Of a stretch of 64,000 nucleotides of DNA, positions 27,470-35,484 are shown piece after piece. The stretch is taken from positions 1-64,000 of the forward strand of contig JAGPCT010000010.1 of the NCBI GenBank assembly GCA_018057925.1. Reading direction: 5' to 3'. Origin of the DNA: Saprospiraceae bacterium (lineage in GTDB: Bacteria > Bacteroidota > Bacteroidia > Chitinophagales > Saprospiraceae). Every line of letters begins with the position of its first letter. Positions within the stretch are counted from its first letter, which is position 1. A program made the position numbers and the translations under genes. A model generated the notes under the pieces. That model was not told the DNA's origin and did not search any database. It was given only the letters and a program-made list of their open reading frames with translations.

Positions 27470-27550
27470 ATGTATCTGTCTTTACATACAAATTGGTGGT
27501 GGCAATCGTTGCTTTGGACGACTACTCTGATATTGTATGATCGGCATTGA
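27470..27550 (+). CDS. Trp leader peptide (attenuator)
   Basis: A 26-codon ORF with ATG at 27470 and TGA at 27548-27550. Residues 9, 10 and 11 are consecutive Trp (TGG TGG TGG, 27494-27502), and residue 16 is a fourth Trp (27515-27517). Four Trp in 26 residues, three in tandem, right after a consensus promoter and before an intrinsic terminator, is the hallmark of an attenuation leader peptide. The ribosome would sense charged tRNA-Trp. It is too short for normal ORF thresholds. No protein function is expected. Confidence 0.8.
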   Translation: MYLSLHTNWWWQSLLWTTTLILYDRH

Positions 27551-27571
27551 TGCCTATTAAAATACAACGGT

Positions 27572-27607
27572 AAGCCGTCTGAACAAAATCAGGCGGCTTT
27601 TTTTGTG
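27572..27607 (+). terminator. Trp attenuator terminator
   Basis: Arms AAGCCGTCTGA (27572-27582) and TCAGGCGGCTT (27589-27599) form an 11-bp stem with one G-T pair and a 6-nt loop, followed by T-rich sequence into 27604. It lies 40 bp before the TrpB2 ATG. The leader segment TTGGACGACT (27514-27523) can pair with 9 of 10 bases of the first arm. That gives a mutually exclusive antiterminator. Confidence 0.8.
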
Positions 27608-27643
27608 CCTATAAAATTCTTAAACAATTAAAATTTATAAAAA

Positions 27644-29002
27644 ATGAAACAAAAAAAGTATTATTTGAATGAGGAGCAGATGCCAAAGTTTTGGTATAAT
27701 ATTATGGCTGACATGCCCAATAAACCTCTACCACCGCTTCATCCGGGCACCGGAGAACCTATTGGCCCTGACGCTCTGGCCCCTCTTTTTCCCATGTCTC
27801 TCATCGAGCAAGAAGTGTCTATGGAACGATTTATCGAGATTCCCCGGGAGGTTAGGGATAAATACCTGTTGTTTCGGCCATCGCCTTTGATTCGGGCGAC
27901 AGAGCTGGAAAAGGCATTGAAAACGCCGGCAAAGCTATATTACAAGTACGAAGGGGTGTCTCCAAGCGGCTCCCACAAAACCAATACAGCTATTGCTCAG
28001 GCATATTACAATGCTCAAGCAGGCACCAAGAAAATTACGACTGAGACGGGCGCGGGACAATGGGGGTCTGCTCTTTCCTTTGCATGTAAGCTTTTCGGAA
28101 TAGAATGTGAGATTTACATGGTTAAGGTAAGTTTTGAACAAAAACCATATCGCAAAATAATGATGAATACTTACGGTGCTAAGGTATATCCATCTCCCAG
28201 CACCCGAACTATGGCAGGGCGCAAGACGCTGGAAGCTAATCCCAATTCTTCTGGAAGCCTTGGGACGGCGATATCGGAAGCCGTTGAGATGGCGGCAATG
28301 GATGAGAATACCAAGTATGCCCTTGGCTCTGTCTTGAATCACGTGTTGTTGCATCAGACAATTATTGGTGAAGAGGCTATCAAACAGTTTGAGATGGCAG
28401 GAGATTATCCGGATATTGTTATTGCGCCATTGGGAGGAGGATCTAATTTTGCCGGCATAGCCTTTCCATTTCTTCGCAACAAGTTGTTGCATCAACAAGA
28501 AATCCGAGCCATTGCTGTTGAGGCAGCATCTTGCCCAAAACTGACAAGAGGAAAGTTTATGTACGACTATGGAGACACTCAAGGTCTGACGCCGCTATTG
28601 CCTATGTACACGCTGGGGCACAACTTTGAGCCGGAGCCTATTCATGCCGGTGGTTTGCGTTACCATGGTGCAAGTGCGTTGGTTTCTCAGCTGTTGAAAG
28701 ATGGACTGGTAGAAGCTTCTGCTCTTGTACAGAGTGAATGTTTTGCAGCCGGACAACTATTTGCTCAGACAGAGGGAATTATCCCTGCTCCGGAATCATG
28801 CCATTCTATAGCGCAGGCTATCAGAGAATCGCAGGTATGCAAGGAAACGGGAATAGGTAAAACCATTTTGTTTAACCTGTCGGGACATGGATTTTTAGAT
28901 ATGGCGGCGTATGACGACTTTAATGAAGGCAGGATGGTGGATCATGAACTAAGTTCTTCTGAAATCGAAAAAAGCCTGGCAGAACTCAAGGTCTATGGCT
29001 GA
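27644..29002 (+). CDS. trpB: TrpB2-type tryptophan synthase beta chain
   Basis: A 452-residue PLP enzyme joining indole and serine to give tryptophan. The length and N-terminus (YYLNEEQMPKFWYNIMADMP, LPPLHPGTGEP) mark the TrpB2 subgroup, which lacks a neighbouring trpA. The PLP lysine is in SGSHKTNTA (about residues 109-117), the phosphate-binding loop GGGSNFAG is near 264-271, and PAPESCHSIAQAI lies toward the C-terminus. No other trp genes are nearby. TrpB2 may act alone or salvage indole. Expression is probably Trp-controlled through the leader at 27470. Confidence 0.92.
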   Translation: MKQKKYYLNEEQMPKFWYNIMADMPNKPLPPLHPGTGEPIGPDALAPLFPMSLIEQEVSMERFIEIPREVRDKYLLFRPSPLIRATELEKALKTPAKLYYKYEGVSPSGSHKTNTAIAQAYYNAQAGTKKITTETGAGQWGSALSFACKLFGIECEIYMVKVSFEQKPYRKIMMNTYGAKVYPSPSTRTMAGRKTLEANPNSSGSLGTAISEAVEMAAMDENTKYALGSVLNHVLLHQTIIGEEAIKQFEMAGDYPDIVIAPLGGGSNFAGIAFPFLRNKLLHQQEIRAIAVEAASCPKLTRGKFMYDYGDTQGLTPLLPMYTLGHNFEPEPIHAGGLRYHGASALVSQLLKDGLVEASALVQSECFAAGQLFAQTEGIIPAPESCHSIAQAIRESQVCKETGIGKTILFNLSGHGFLDMAAYDDFNEGRMVDHELSSSEIEKSLAELKVYG

Positions 29003-29081
29003 AGGCTAGCTAAATACAAGTGTAAATCGTCCGAATCAAAGAGGCTGAAGACTGAACCCAAATTTCTTTTTAACCCGAATC

Positions 29082-29113
29082 AGCAATCGAGGTTTTTTAA
29101 AATCTCGATTGCT
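29082..29113. terminator. Stem-loop downstream of trpB2
   Basis: A perfect 10-bp pair AGCAATCGAG (29082-29091) / CTCGATTGCT (29104-29113), with an inner TTTT/AAAA pairing in the loop. It lies 80 bp after the trpB2 stop. Only a short T-rich stretch follows, so termination is likely but not certain. Confidence 0.5.
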
Positions 29114-29139
29114 AAGTTTTATATAACTATATTACAATA

Positions 29140-29220
29140 AGCTGAATATCAACACAACGAACAGTTAGTAATATATTTCTTAAAGAAACTATTGTACCTT
29201 TAATATGAATTTGGGTTAAA
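29140..29220. repeat. 81-bp dispersed repeat, copy 2
   Basis: The same block order as 14440-14520 (TCAACACAAC, TTAGTAATATATTTCTTAAA, TTTAATATGAATTTGGGTT). The neighbouring 29227-29261 holds a further inverted pair, ATAGACCAAT / ATTGGTCTAT. Confidence 0.65.
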
Positions 29221-29304
29221 GGTAACATAGACCAATATATCTTTTCCATCAATTGGTCTATTATGGATAACCTATTGGTATTATACGTTCGAGTAAATTT
29301 GAAG

Positions 29305-30378
29305 TTATTCTTTTTTGTTCAATACATACACGCTTCCTTTACCTTTTCCAATCATTGTAAGTACTTGTTCCCCCCTTAAATATTGTAAATCTTTTTTCAA
29401 AGTACTCAATCCTATATTGGGGAATTGTTTAACTAAATCGCTAACTTTTAATGGTTGATTTTCTGTAATAAAATCTTTTATCAATCTTTGTCTGTCATTC
29501 AGATAACCACCTTTGGATTTGAATACGTCATATTTTTGTCCCAATTTTTCGGTAAGCGTTTTCAGACTTTCCAAAAAGAAAATCAGCCATTGATTTATTC
29601 GTTCTTGATCTGTTCCACGATTTTTTTGCCCGCTCATTAAGACTTCGTAGTAAGCTTTTTTGTTTTGTTCGATATGGTTTTCAAACGAAATATATTTAAT
29701 AAATGTGTAATTGTTTTGCAACAAACAAAGCGTTGTCAGTAATCTCGAAAGTCTTCCGTTCCCATCTTGGAATGGGTGTATGCTCAAAAAATCGTAAATA
29801 AAACTGCCAATTACAATTAGTTGATGAATGTTTTTTTGTTCCAACCGTTCATTTGTCCACTCGACTAATTTCTGCATTTCTCCTCCTACTAATGCAGGCT
29901 CGGTAGTTGCGAAAATGGTACGTTGCTCTCCTGTAGGATAGCTTGCTATTACTTTGTTGGATAGAAATTTATATGTACCTCTATGCCGTTCATCTTTGTT
30001 GCTGTATTTCAGCAATATTTGGTGTAGTTGTTTGATATAACTTTCAGAAAGTTTTATGTCGGAATAATTGTCATAAATAAGTTCTAAAACTTCGTAATAA
30101 CCGATTACTTCCTGTTCATCACGGCTTTTCAGTTTGGATATTTTGATGTCGTTTAAAAGTTCTTTCACTTCTTTGTCGGTAAGCGTTGACCCTTCAATTC
30201 TTGTGGAAGAACCGATACTTTCAATTGTAGCAATTTTCCGCAATTCTTTCAGATAGCGGTTTTCCTGCTTTTCCGCAATATTCCATTTCCCTTTAAAACC
30301 GTCAATATAGCCAATAAGCTGTATTATTCTTTGGTTTGTAGCAAAATCAAAATCTAGTTTCTGAATAAATTTATCCAT
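29305..30378 (-). CDS. Fic-domain protein with C-terminal winged helix
   Basis: A 357-residue protein. The Fic core motif HPFQDGNGRLSRLL is at about residues 203-216, with the catalytic His and the phosphate-binding DGNGR. An N-terminal inhibitory-type motif SSTRIEGSTLT (about 56-66) matches the (S/T)xxxE(G/N) inhibitory helix, placing it in the class with self-inhibition. The C-terminal ~70 residues (LKVSDLVKQFPNIGLSTLKKDLQYL) are a winged helix-turn-helix, suggesting DNA binding. Fic enzymes usually AMPylate target proteins. Repeated TATCCA motifs surround its promoter. Confidence 0.9.
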   Translation of the reverse strand: MDKFIQKLDFDFATNQRIIQLIGYIDGFKGKWNIAEKQENRYLKELRKIATIESIGSSTRIEGSTLTDKEVKELLNDIKISKLKSRDEQEVIGYYEVLELIYDNYSDIKLSESYIKQLHQILLKYSNKDERHRGTYKFLSNKVIASYPTGEQRTIFATTEPALVGGEMQKLVEWTNERLEQKNIHQLIVIGSFIYDFLSIHPFQDGNGRLSRLLTTLCLLQNNYTFIKYISFENHIEQNKKAYYEVLMSGQKNRGTDQERINQWLIFFLESLKTLTEKLGQKYDVFKSKGGYLNDRQRLIKDFITENQPLKVSDLVKQFPNIGLSTLKKDLQYLRGEQVLTMIGKGKGSVYVLNKKE

Positions 30379-30382
30379 ATCT

Positions 30383-30453
30383 TATCTGTATTTTATCCAT
30401 AAAAAGACTGTACAAAGATATGAATTACCTGTATCGTATCCATATTTTATCCA
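30383..30453 (-). promoter_or_regulatory. Fic gene promoter with repeated TATCCA motifs
   Basis: On the minus strand TATCTTTG (plus 30413-30420) matches TAnnTTTG and puts the transcript start near 30407, about 30 nt before the ATG at 30378. Around it, on the plus strand, are TATCCAT at 30372, 30393 and 30436 and TATCCA at about 30447. Two of them follow GTATTT or GTATCG. The first overlaps the start codon. Confidence 0.55.
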
Positions 30454-30472
30454 AAAAAAGGTATATTTCACC

Positions 30473-30634
30473 AAAAAGAAATTGCATAAATTAGATGAAG
30501 TGATTAAAACCATCAAAGACAATGAAATGCCATTAAAATCATATGCACTTATTCATGGAGATGCTAAATTGTCCGACAGTGATAAACAAGAGATTGAGGC
30601 TTGGGTGAAAAGGATTAAAAACGAAAATCAATAA
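30473..30634 (+). pseudogene. C-terminal fragment of a haem-binding-domain protein
   Basis: About 54 codons to TAA at 30632-30634 encode KKKLHKLDEVIKTIKDNEMP, LKSYALIHGDAKLSD and IEAWVKR. This is the C-terminal pattern (E-M-P-L-x-x-Y-x-L-x-H-x-x-A-x-L) of the small haem-binding-domain family PF14376. The N-terminal half with the haem-ligating CxxCH is absent; the reading frame fades into the Fic upstream region near 30470. It has no start codon of its own except a possible TTG at 30482. It looks like a remnant left by insertion of the accessory genes. Confidence 0.65.
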
Positions 30635-30711
30635 CGTTTCTCTATTTTTCTACGATATGAGGTATAATTTTCCCAACAATTTTATAGGGCTAAAAGATAA
30701 TTATTATAAAT

Positions 30712-30753
30712 ACTTAGACCAAACTATATAAAATGTGATAGTTTGGTCTAAGT
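30712..30753. promoter_or_regulatory. Perfect 16-bp dyad 1 upstream of the AAA_14 ATPase
   Basis: ACTTAGACCAAACTAT (30712-30727) and ATAGTTTGGTCTAAGT (30738-30753) pair without mismatch across 10 nt. The core AGACCAAACT is shared with dyad 2. Confidence 0.75.
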
Positions 30754-30761
30754 TTGGTTAT

Positions 30762-30807
30762 CTTTACAGACCAAACTTGTCAATATTTGAAAGTTTGGTC
30801 TGTAAAG
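30762..30807. promoter_or_regulatory. Perfect 17-bp dyad 2 upstream of the AAA_14 ATPase
   Basis: CTTTACAGACCAAACTT (30762-30778) and AAGTTTGGTCTGTAAAG (30791-30807) pair without mismatch across 12 nt, ending 8 nt before the ATG. A near-consensus -7 box TATCTTTA (30759-30766) overlaps the left arm, so a bound repressor could block initiation or the RNA hairpin could hide the start. Confidence 0.75.
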
Positions 30808-30815
30808 TAGTAAAA

Positions 30816-32021
30816 ATGAAACAAATTGTTCGGCAAAAATATTTAGACACACTTATCGGGTTGAAAGATAAAAACCTGATAAAGATGCTTACAGGAGTGA
30901 GGCGATGCGGAAAATCAACTGTGATGCAGCAATTTCGTGATTATCTGAACACACAGGGTGTAAAAAACAGCCAAATCGTTTTTCTGAATTTTGAAGATTT
31001 TGAAAACTACAAATGGCTCAATGATTTGGAAGGTTTGTACTATCACATTATCAATCAGCTTGATATATCCAAACCTTGTTATGTTTTCTTGGATGAAGTG
31101 CAGAATGTAAAAGAATTTGAGCGTTTGGTGGACGGTTTATATGTAAAACCCAATATTGATGTTTATGTTACCGGTTCTAATGCCTATTTATTAAGTAGTG
31201 AGTTGGGCACTTTGCTAACAGGAAGGTATTATGCTATTCATATTCTGCCATTTTCGTTCAAGGAATATTTGCTTACGCAAGAGGACATTTCCCGTACAGA
31301 TTTGCTGTTTGCCAAATATATGCAAAACGGTGGAATGCCCGGAACGATAGAATTGCCAGAAGTAAATATTAAAAATTATGTAAAAAGCGTTATCGAAAAT
31401 ATTATCCAAAAAGATGTATTGATACGCCATAAATGGCAAAATCAAGAGTATTTCGACAAAACTACGGCTTTTCTGTTTGATGCGATAGGTTCAACTATTT
31501 CGCCAAAAAAAATCACGAATACTTTACAATCAAATGGAATAAAAATTTCGCACAATACCATTGGTAATTATCTCGACGCCTTGACCGAATGCTATTTGTT
31601 CTATAAAGTAAAGCGTTTTGATATAAAAGGAAGACAACTTTTGATGACACAAGAGAAGTATTATACTGTTGATGTGGGGTTTAAAAAATTCTTTCTAGGA
31701 GAAAAAGCAGACCTAGATTTAGGTCATAATTTAGAAAATATTGTCTATTTGGAACTGATAAGAAGAGGCAATGAAGTTTATATTGGAAAGGCAAACAATA
31801 CCGAAATAGATTTCGTGGTAAAAACTCCAAAAGGTGACAGAGAATATTTTCAGGTAGCGTGGACTACCAGAGAGGAAAGTACTTTTGAACGGGAAATCCA
31901 ACCATTTGAACTCATAAAAGATTACAACAAACGTACCTTACTAACGATGGATGTAGAACCTGAAACTTCTTACAAAGGGATACAAAAAAATAATGTAATA
32001 GACTGGTTATTAGATAAATAA
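30816..32021 (+). CDS. AAA_14/DUF4143 ATPase
   Basis: This is 401 residues from the ATG at 30816, immediately after the dyads; the frame is open to 30735 only through repeat sequence. Walker A is GVRRCGKST (residues 27-35), Walker B-like is CYVFLDEVQNV (about 86-96), the sensor is VYVTGSNAYLLSSELGTLLTGRY, and the C-terminal DUF4143 domain has NNTEIDFVVKTPKGDREYFQVAW. The arrangement resembles the restriction-endonuclease-like fold suggested for this domain (E-x-D-F-V...Q-V). The cellular role of the family is not established. A broken paralogue lies at 19050-20214. Confidence 0.88.
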   Translation: MKQIVRQKYLDTLIGLKDKNLIKMLTGVRRCGKSTVMQQFRDYLNTQGVKNSQIVFLNFEDFENYKWLNDLEGLYYHIINQLDISKPCYVFLDEVQNVKEFERLVDGLYVKPNIDVYVTGSNAYLLSSELGTLLTGRYYAIHILPFSFKEYLLTQEDISRTDLLFAKYMQNGGMPGTIELPEVNIKNYVKSVIENIIQKDVLIRHKWQNQEYFDKTTAFLFDAIGSTISPKKITNTLQSNGIKISHNTIGNYLDALTECYLFYKVKRFDIKGRQLLMTQEKYYTVDVGFKKFFLGEKADLDLGHNLENIVYLELIRRGNEVYIGKANNTEIDFVVKTPKGDREYFQVAWTTREESTFEREIQPFELIKDYNKRTLLTMDVEPETSYKGIQKNNVIDWLLDK

Positions 32022-32127
32022 ATATCAAAGACAGTATCAAAATAGGCATTAATTACCGGATAATCTACAAAATTAAAAAACCATAACAACCTATAATATT
32101 CCCAAACAACTATCCGGTCTTACGGAA

Positions 32128-34584
32128 TTGGAACTAAAAAATTCCCGTGAAAGATTTGGTTTCAATCAATCTGATAGTGCCCCAAAAAACGCATGGTTTG
32201 TATTGCTGTTGGACATTCTCAAAGAGCCGATGTTGTTATTGCTCATTGCTGTAACGATTATCTATGTGATAGTTGGCAATTTTTCTGAGGCGCTGTTTAT
32301 GCTTGGGGCTATCATTGCTGTTTCCGGAATTTCTTTTTATCAGGATAATCGCAGTAAAAAAGCTTTAGAAGCATTAGAAAAACTGAATGAACCACTTAGT
32401 AAGGTTATTAGAAATTCAAAAGTGATAAAAATTCCTACAAACGAAATTGCAGTAGGCGATTTGTGCATTATTGAAGAAGGAAAAATGATCAATGCCGACG
32501 GGAAAATTGTACACAGCAACGATTTTTCGGTGAATGAAGCTTCGCTTACCGGAGAAAGTTTTTCGGTTTTTAAAAATCCTGAAACAGACGACAATAAGGT
32601 TTACAGCGGCACTTTGGTGGTGTCCGGTTTGGCGGTATTCGAAGTGGAAAATATCGGAACAAAAACTAAACTCGGAAAAATTGGTCAGTCCATTCAAAAC
32701 ATCAAAGAAGAAGTTTCGCCATTGCAATTACAAATTACAAAGTTTGTAAAGTGGATGGCATTCATTGGTATTACTGTTTTCTTGATGGTGTGGGCATATA
32801 GCTTTTGGCAATCAAGAGATATCGTTCAAAGTCTGTTGGCAGGATTAACCCTGGCAATGTCCATTTTACCCGAAGAAATCCCGGTTGCCTTTACTACTTT
32901 TATGGCATTGGGTTCCTGGAAACTGATGAAACAAGGTGTTATCATCAAACGAAGCAGTATTGTTGAAACTTTGGGAAGCACTACTGTAATCTGCACCGAC
33001 AAAACCGGTACGATTACCGAAAATTCAATGAAGCTGAAAGCCTTGTTTGATTTTAAATCCAATCAGGTTTTTGATGATACAAGTTTTGATAAATCTGAAC
33101 TTTCCCAACTCATTCAATTTGCCATGTGGAGCAGCGAACCCGTTCCTTTTGACCCGATGGAAAAAACACTGCACAAGGTGTATGAAGAAACTCAAACTTC
33201 AGACCTGAGAAAAGAATTTCAAATGGTACACGAATATCCGTTGGAGGGCAAACCACCGATGATGACCCATATTTTTGAAAACAATTCGGGGGAAAGAATC
33301 ATTGCTGCCAAAGGTGCACCGGAAGCTATTCTTGCGGTTTCTCAACTTACAGAGAATGAAAAAGAAAACTTACGTCATCAAATTCAAGAATTTGGGCAAC
33401 AAGGTTATCGAATATTGGGCGTTGCCAAATGCGATTTTACAGGAAATAATTTCCCTGAAAAACAACAGGATTTTAAGTTCGATTTTCTTGGATTTACGGT
33501 GTTTTACGACCCTCCAAAACAAACCATTCAACAAGTTTTCAAAAAAATATACGATGCCGGAATAAAGGTAAAAGTAATTACAGGAGACAATGCAGATACC
33601 ACAAATGCCATCGCCCAACAAGCCGGTATTAAAAACAATAGTCCTGCTGTAAATGGTTCTGAAATAACGCATCATTCAGAAGCTGAACTGATGGCACTTT
33701 CAAACGAAACCACCTTATTTACCCGTATGTTTCCGGAGGCTAAATTATCTGTAGTGAATGCTTTAAAACAATCAGGAGAAGTCGTGGCAATGATGGGTGA
33801 TGGTGTCAATGATGCACCGGCACTCAAAGCGGCTCATAATGGTGTGGCAATGGGCAACAAAGGAACAGAAATAGCCAAAGCAGCAGCAGCCCTGGTCATT
33901 ACCAACGATGATTTGGACAAACTCATTATAGGAATAGAAGCAGGCAGAAGAATTTATACCAATATCAAAAAAGCTATTCAGTATATTATTTCCATTCATA
34001 TACCAATTATATTAACGGTTTCTCTGCCCTTGTTTTTAGGCTGGATTTATCCCAATATTTTCACGCCGGTACATGTGATATTTTTAGAATTAATAATGGG
34101 ACCAACCTGTTCTATTGTTTATGAAAATGAACCCATAGAAAAGAATGCCATGCAGCAAAAGCCGCGAAAAATGACCGAAACGTTTTTGAATTGGCGTGAA
34201 TTAAGCATCAGTATTATTCAAGGAGTGATGATAACTTTTGGTGTGTTATTCGCCTATCAATTGGCTGTTCGAAATGGAAGCAATGAAGAAACGACAAGAG
34301 CGATGGTTTTCACTACACTCATCTTTGCCAATGTGTTTTTAAGTCTAACCAACCGTTCATTTACGTATAGTTTCTTTGAAAGTTTTAAAAATAAAAATAT
34401 CCTGTTTCCATTGATTATAGGAGCAACTCTAATTTTGCTAATTACCATATTATATATACCCGTTTTTGCAAACTTCTTCCATGTAAGCAGTTTAAATTTA
34501 AAAGATTTGGGAATAGCATTATTGATAGCAATGGTATCTGTATTGTGGTTTGAAGGGTATAAATGGATAAAAAGAAGGAGATAA
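32128..34584 (+). CDS. P-type cation-transporting ATPase (calcium type)
   Basis: This is 818 residues as called from a TTG. The family N-terminus continues upstream in frame (YNIPKQLSGLTE, 32092-32127) to an ATA at 32083. There is no ATG, GTG or TTG before the in-frame stop near 32073. Motifs: ASLTGES, SILPEEIPVAF (M4, ion site), phosphorylated Asp about 291 in DKTGTITEN, KGAPEAIL, and GDGVNDAPALKAAHNGVAMG. Membrane helices lie at about 25-60, 205-265 and in the C-terminal third. It resembles type II Ca2+-type pumps, but the ion is uncertain. It sits in the accessory patch. Confidence 0.85.
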   Translation: MELKNSRERFGFNQSDSAPKNAWFVLLLDILKEPMLLLLIAVTIIYVIVGNFSEALFMLGAIIAVSGISFYQDNRSKKALEALEKLNEPLSKVIRNSKVIKIPTNEIAVGDLCIIEEGKMINADGKIVHSNDFSVNEASLTGESFSVFKNPETDDNKVYSGTLVVSGLAVFEVENIGTKTKLGKIGQSIQNIKEEVSPLQLQITKFVKWMAFIGITVFLMVWAYSFWQSRDIVQSLLAGLTLAMSILPEEIPVAFTTFMALGSWKLMKQGVIIKRSSIVETLGSTTVICTDKTGTITENSMKLKALFDFKSNQVFDDTSFDKSELSQLIQFAMWSSEPVPFDPMEKTLHKVYEETQTSDLRKEFQMVHEYPLEGKPPMMTHIFENNSGERIIAAKGAPEAILAVSQLTENEKENLRHQIQEFGQQGYRILGVAKCDFTGNNFPEKQQDFKFDFLGFTVFYDPPKQTIQQVFKKIYDAGIKVKVITGDNADTTNAIAQQAGIKNNSPAVNGSEITHHSEAELMALSNETTLFTRMFPEAKLSVVNALKQSGEVVAMMGDGVNDAPALKAAHNGVAMGNKGTEIAKAAAALVITNDDLDKLIIGIEAGRRIYTNIKKAIQYIISIHIPIILTVSLPLFLGWIYPNIFTPVHVIFLELIMGPTCSIVYENEPIEKNAMQQKPRKMTETFLNWRELSISIIQGVMITFGVLFAYQLAVRNGSNEETTRAMVFTTLIFANVFLSLTNRSFTYSFFESFKNKNILFPLIIGATLILLITILYIPVFANFFHVSSLNLKDLGIALLIAMVSVLWFEGYKWIKRRR

Positions 34585-35110
34585 TCAAACTTGCTTCAAA
34601 AACTATTTGCACAATCAAAATATTTAACCAAGTCGCAGGAAAAACAGGAATAAATATCTGTAGTACACAGATTATAACTGAGATTCGACAAAAGCCTTAC
34701 TGCAAGCGCTTTCTTTTCCTGATAAACGCAATATGGTTTAAATCATATCATCAAGATTAATTTGGATAAAACATAGTTATATCGTTAGCTTCATATTTCT
34801 ATAAGAAAACACACTCCCTTTACTACGAAGCAGATTTTAACAAATAATTAAATTTTGTCTAATTATATATTGCAATGCTATGAAAAACAAATAGATACAC
34901 ATTAGTAGTACCCAAATAAATAATAATTGTGCCTAATAATGTGTTTTTAATGTGATATAATATTACAAAATCGATGTATATCAAATTTTTGTTTTGAAAA
35001 ACCTTTTATATAAAGTGAAAAGACAACTAAATAAGTCAAAAAATCTTCAAATGCAAACAATTGATTGTCACTGCTTTTAACTATAATAGCGACATTTTTA
35101 GATTATTTTG
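34585..35110. other. AT-rich spacer
   Basis: About 525 bp with no credible gene. A 65-codon frame at 34563-34760 overlaps the end of the ATPase gene and shows no family features. The stretch 34850-35040 is very AT-rich. No strong palindrome was noticed. Confidence 0.45.
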
Positions 35111-35118
35111 TACCTTTG
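35111..35118 (+). promoter_or_regulatory. -7 promoter box for the RlpA-like gene
   Basis: TACCTTTG is an exact TAnnTTTG match. It implies a transcript start near 35124 and supports the TTG at 35139 as the start codon rather than the upstream frame opening at 35061. Confidence 0.6.
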
Positions 35119-35138
35119 CCCACCAATTTTATTATTAT

Positions 35139-35483
35139 TTGAAACTATTCAGCATCATAGCCGGCCTTTTTTTGGCATTTCAACTAAGCTCACAGACCTT
35201 TGTGGGCACAGCGACGATATACAGCAAGAAGTTTGACGGACGCAAGACATATAGTGGACAGTTATTTAGTTCAAAAAAGGTATCTGCAGCACATCCGTGG
35301 TTACCGATGGGCACCAAGGTTGAGGTTACTAATTTAAAAAACAAAAAGAAACTTATCGTCACGATCAATGATAGAATGGGGAAGTCAAGCGGTTATCTCC
35401 TGGACATGAGTGCTGCGGCTGCAAAAAAGATAGGCCTACACTATGGTCATGGCGTAACAAGAGTAAAGGTCAGAGTCCTTTGA
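35139..35483 (+). CDS. RlpA-like double-psi beta-barrel protein
   Basis: This is 114 residues from TTG at 35139, giving a signal peptide (LKLFSIIAGLFLAFQLSSQ). The mature domain has the RlpA/DPBB pattern: GTATIYSKKFDGRKTYSG, SAAHPWLPMGTKVEVTNL, VTINDRMGKSSGYLLDMSAAAAKKIG. RlpA proteins bind or cleave denuded peptidoglycan. The catalytic Asp (NDRM) is kept, but the usual N-terminal His-x-Gly motif is altered. It lies 1 nt before the next gene, so it is co-transcribed with the sulfatase-fold protein. Both point to the cell envelope. Confidence 0.82.
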   Translation: MKLFSIIAGLFLAFQLSSQTFVGTATIYSKKFDGRKTYSGQLFSSKKVSAAHPWLPMGTKVEVTNLKNKKKLIVTINDRMGKSSGYLLDMSAAAAKKIGLHYGHGVTRVKVRVL

Positions 35484-35484
35484 T

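Noticed and set aside
27935..28582. 215-codon minus-strand ORF
   Set aside because: It lies wholly antisense inside trpB2 and has no recognisable motif.
34563..34760. 65-codon ORF after the cation ATPase
   Set aside because: Starts inside the ATPase gene in another frame; no start signal or family features.
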